Below are positions 14,227 to 15,097 of a DNA stretch of 15,097 nucleotides, piece by piece (the first letter of the stretch is position 1; each line of letters opens with the position of its first letter). The stretch is from positions 1-15,097 of the forward strand of contig CALBTC010000523.1 in assembly GCA_937967805.1 (NCBI GenBank), in the 5' to 3' direction. The DNA is from an uncultured Anaerolineaceae bacterium. GTDB taxonomy: Bacteria; Chloroflexota; Anaerolineae; Promineifilales; Promineifilaceae. The position numbers and the translations under genes were made by a program. The notes below the pieces were generated by a model that was given only the letters and a program-made list of their open reading frames with translations, was not told the origin of the DNA and searched no databases.

Positions 14227-15097
14227 ATGGAACGATTTATCATTGAAGGTGGACATACCCTGAGCGGGACGGTGACGGCCAGTGGCAATAAAAATGCGGC
14301 CATCAAGCTGCTGCCTGCTTGCCTGCTAAGCGATGAACCGATTGTGCTGCACAATATTCCCCGCATTCAAGACGTCAACTTCACCCTGGATTTGCTGGCC
14401 GATTTGGGTGCAGAGGTGACTGATTTGGGAAACGGCAGTTGGCGCATTCATGCGGCCAACGTACACAAGACGGAGCTGGACAGCACCCTGGCCAGTAAAA
14501 TCCGGGCTTCGTTTGTTTTTTCAGGACCGATGCTGGCCCGCATGGGGCAGGTGACGCTGCCGCTGCCGGGTGGGGACGTGATTGGTGGACGGCCGTTAGA
14601 CACCCACATTCGCGCATTGGAGGCTTTGGGAACGGCCGTAGAAATGAAAGAACGCGGCCAATTCCACATGAACGCCGACGGGCTTAAAGGTGCGGGTTAC
14701 CTGCTGCTGCCGGAAGCAAGCGTCACCGCCACGGAAAACAGCGTGATGGCCGCCGTGTTGGCCAGGGGCGAAACCATCATCGACAACGCTGCCTGCGAAC
14801 CCCATGTGCGCGATCTGTGCCACTTCCTCAACAGCCTGGGCGCCAAAATTGAAGGCGTCGGCAGCAACCGGCTTACCATTCAAGGTGTGGATCGCCTGCA
14901 CGGTGGCGACTATCGCATTGGTTCTGATTTTATGGAGGTGGGCAGCTTTATCGGCGCAGCGGCCGTCACCGGCGGTGAGATTCGCATTGAGGATGCCCAG
15001 CCAGAAAACTTGGGCATGATTCGCATCGTCTATGAAAAATTAGGCGTTCATTGGTGGGATGGCGGCAACGATATTGTGGGGCCTGCCAACCAGGCGG
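14227..15097 (+). CDS. murA: UDP-N-acetylglucosamine 1-carboxyvinyltransferase, 5' part
   Basis: This is MurA, which transfers enolpyruvate from PEP to UDP-GlcNAc in the first committed step of peptidoglycan synthesis. About 290 of the usual 420 or so residues are present before the window ends, so the C-terminal part is missing. Lys22 in SGNKNAA, the family [14 protein letters not shown] segment and [15 protein letters not shown] are clear. At residue 117, where most MurA proteins have the catalytic Cys that fosfomycin alkylates, this one has Asp. That change is known from naturally fosfomycin-resistant bacteria and keeps activity. The start ATG follows a purine-rich AAAGGAAAGGAAA. A single divergent promoter region serves it. 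Confidence 0.95.
   Translation, partial: MERFIIEGGHTLSGTVTASGNKNAAIKLLPACLLSDEPIVLHNIPRIQDVNFTLDLLADLGAEVTDLGNGSWRIHAANVHKTELDSTLASKIRASFVFSGPMLARMGQVTLPLPGGDVIGGRPLDTHIRALEALGTAVEMKERGQFHMNADGLKGAGYLLLPEASVTATENSVMAAVLARGETIIDNAACEPHVRDLCHFLNSLGAKIEGVGSNRLTIQGVDRLHGGDYRIGSDFMEVGSFIGAAAVTGGEIRIEDAQPENLGMIRIVYEKLGVHWWDGGNDIVGPANQA

Overview
The window is a stretch of bacterial chromosome carrying housekeeping genes, with no prophage, insertion sequence, CRISPR array, tRNA or rRNA gene that I can recognise. GC is in the mid-50s by eye. The gene set (MurA, Obg, NadD, YceD, RdgB, type I GAPDH), good Shine-Dalgarno sites, sigma70-like promoters and short mixed-strand operons are ordinary bacterial. 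The combination of a DUF2270-DUF2179 membrane protein, a membrane-anchored WD40-like (PD40) protein, small zinc-ribbon proteins and intergenic ACCTG-N-CAGGT palindromes makes me lean towards an environmental Chloroflexota (Anaerolineae-like) genome. That is inference from gene style, not proof.

Layout from the left. A type I GAPDH (gap) is followed by a hairpin, then a MazG-like pyrophosphohydrolase that overlaps a calcineurin-like phosphoesterase by 4 nt. A strong promoter then drives a SulP sulfate-type permease fused to STAS and rhodanese domains, with a divergent GlpX-type phosphatase 14 nt downstream. A small minus-strand membrane protein converges on glpX. Next comes a plus-strand operon: DUF2270-DUF2179 membrane protein, membrane-anchored PD40 propeller protein, and a 177-aa protein of unknown function. 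A 65-aa zinc ribbon with its own promoter follows. The minus-strand operon yceD-obgE-nadD converges on it, and the two outer stop codons share a TTAA. Then come rdgB, a single-domain response regulator, a two-hairpin REP-like element, a strong intrinsic terminator, a minus-strand alpha/beta hydrolase, and the 5' part of murA, which runs off the right edge.

How the genes fit together. GAPDH and GlpX belong to glycolysis/gluconeogenesis, although this GlpX has lost canonical metal ligands. MazG-like and RdgB are nucleotide-pool sanitisers. NadD makes NAD, the GAPDH cofactor. Obg and YceD relate to ribosome/rRNA biology. MurA starts peptidoglycan synthesis and has Asp where most MurA enzymes have the fosfomycin-target Cys.

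The most unusual signal is not a gene. The palindromic octamer ACGGCCGT occurs 26 times in 15.1 kb, where fewer than one copy is expected by chance. It sits in all reading frames, in a promoter -35 region, in a terminator stem and in other intergenic DNA. It behaves like a genome-wide signature comparable in kind to cyanobacterial HIP1 or to DNA-uptake sequences.
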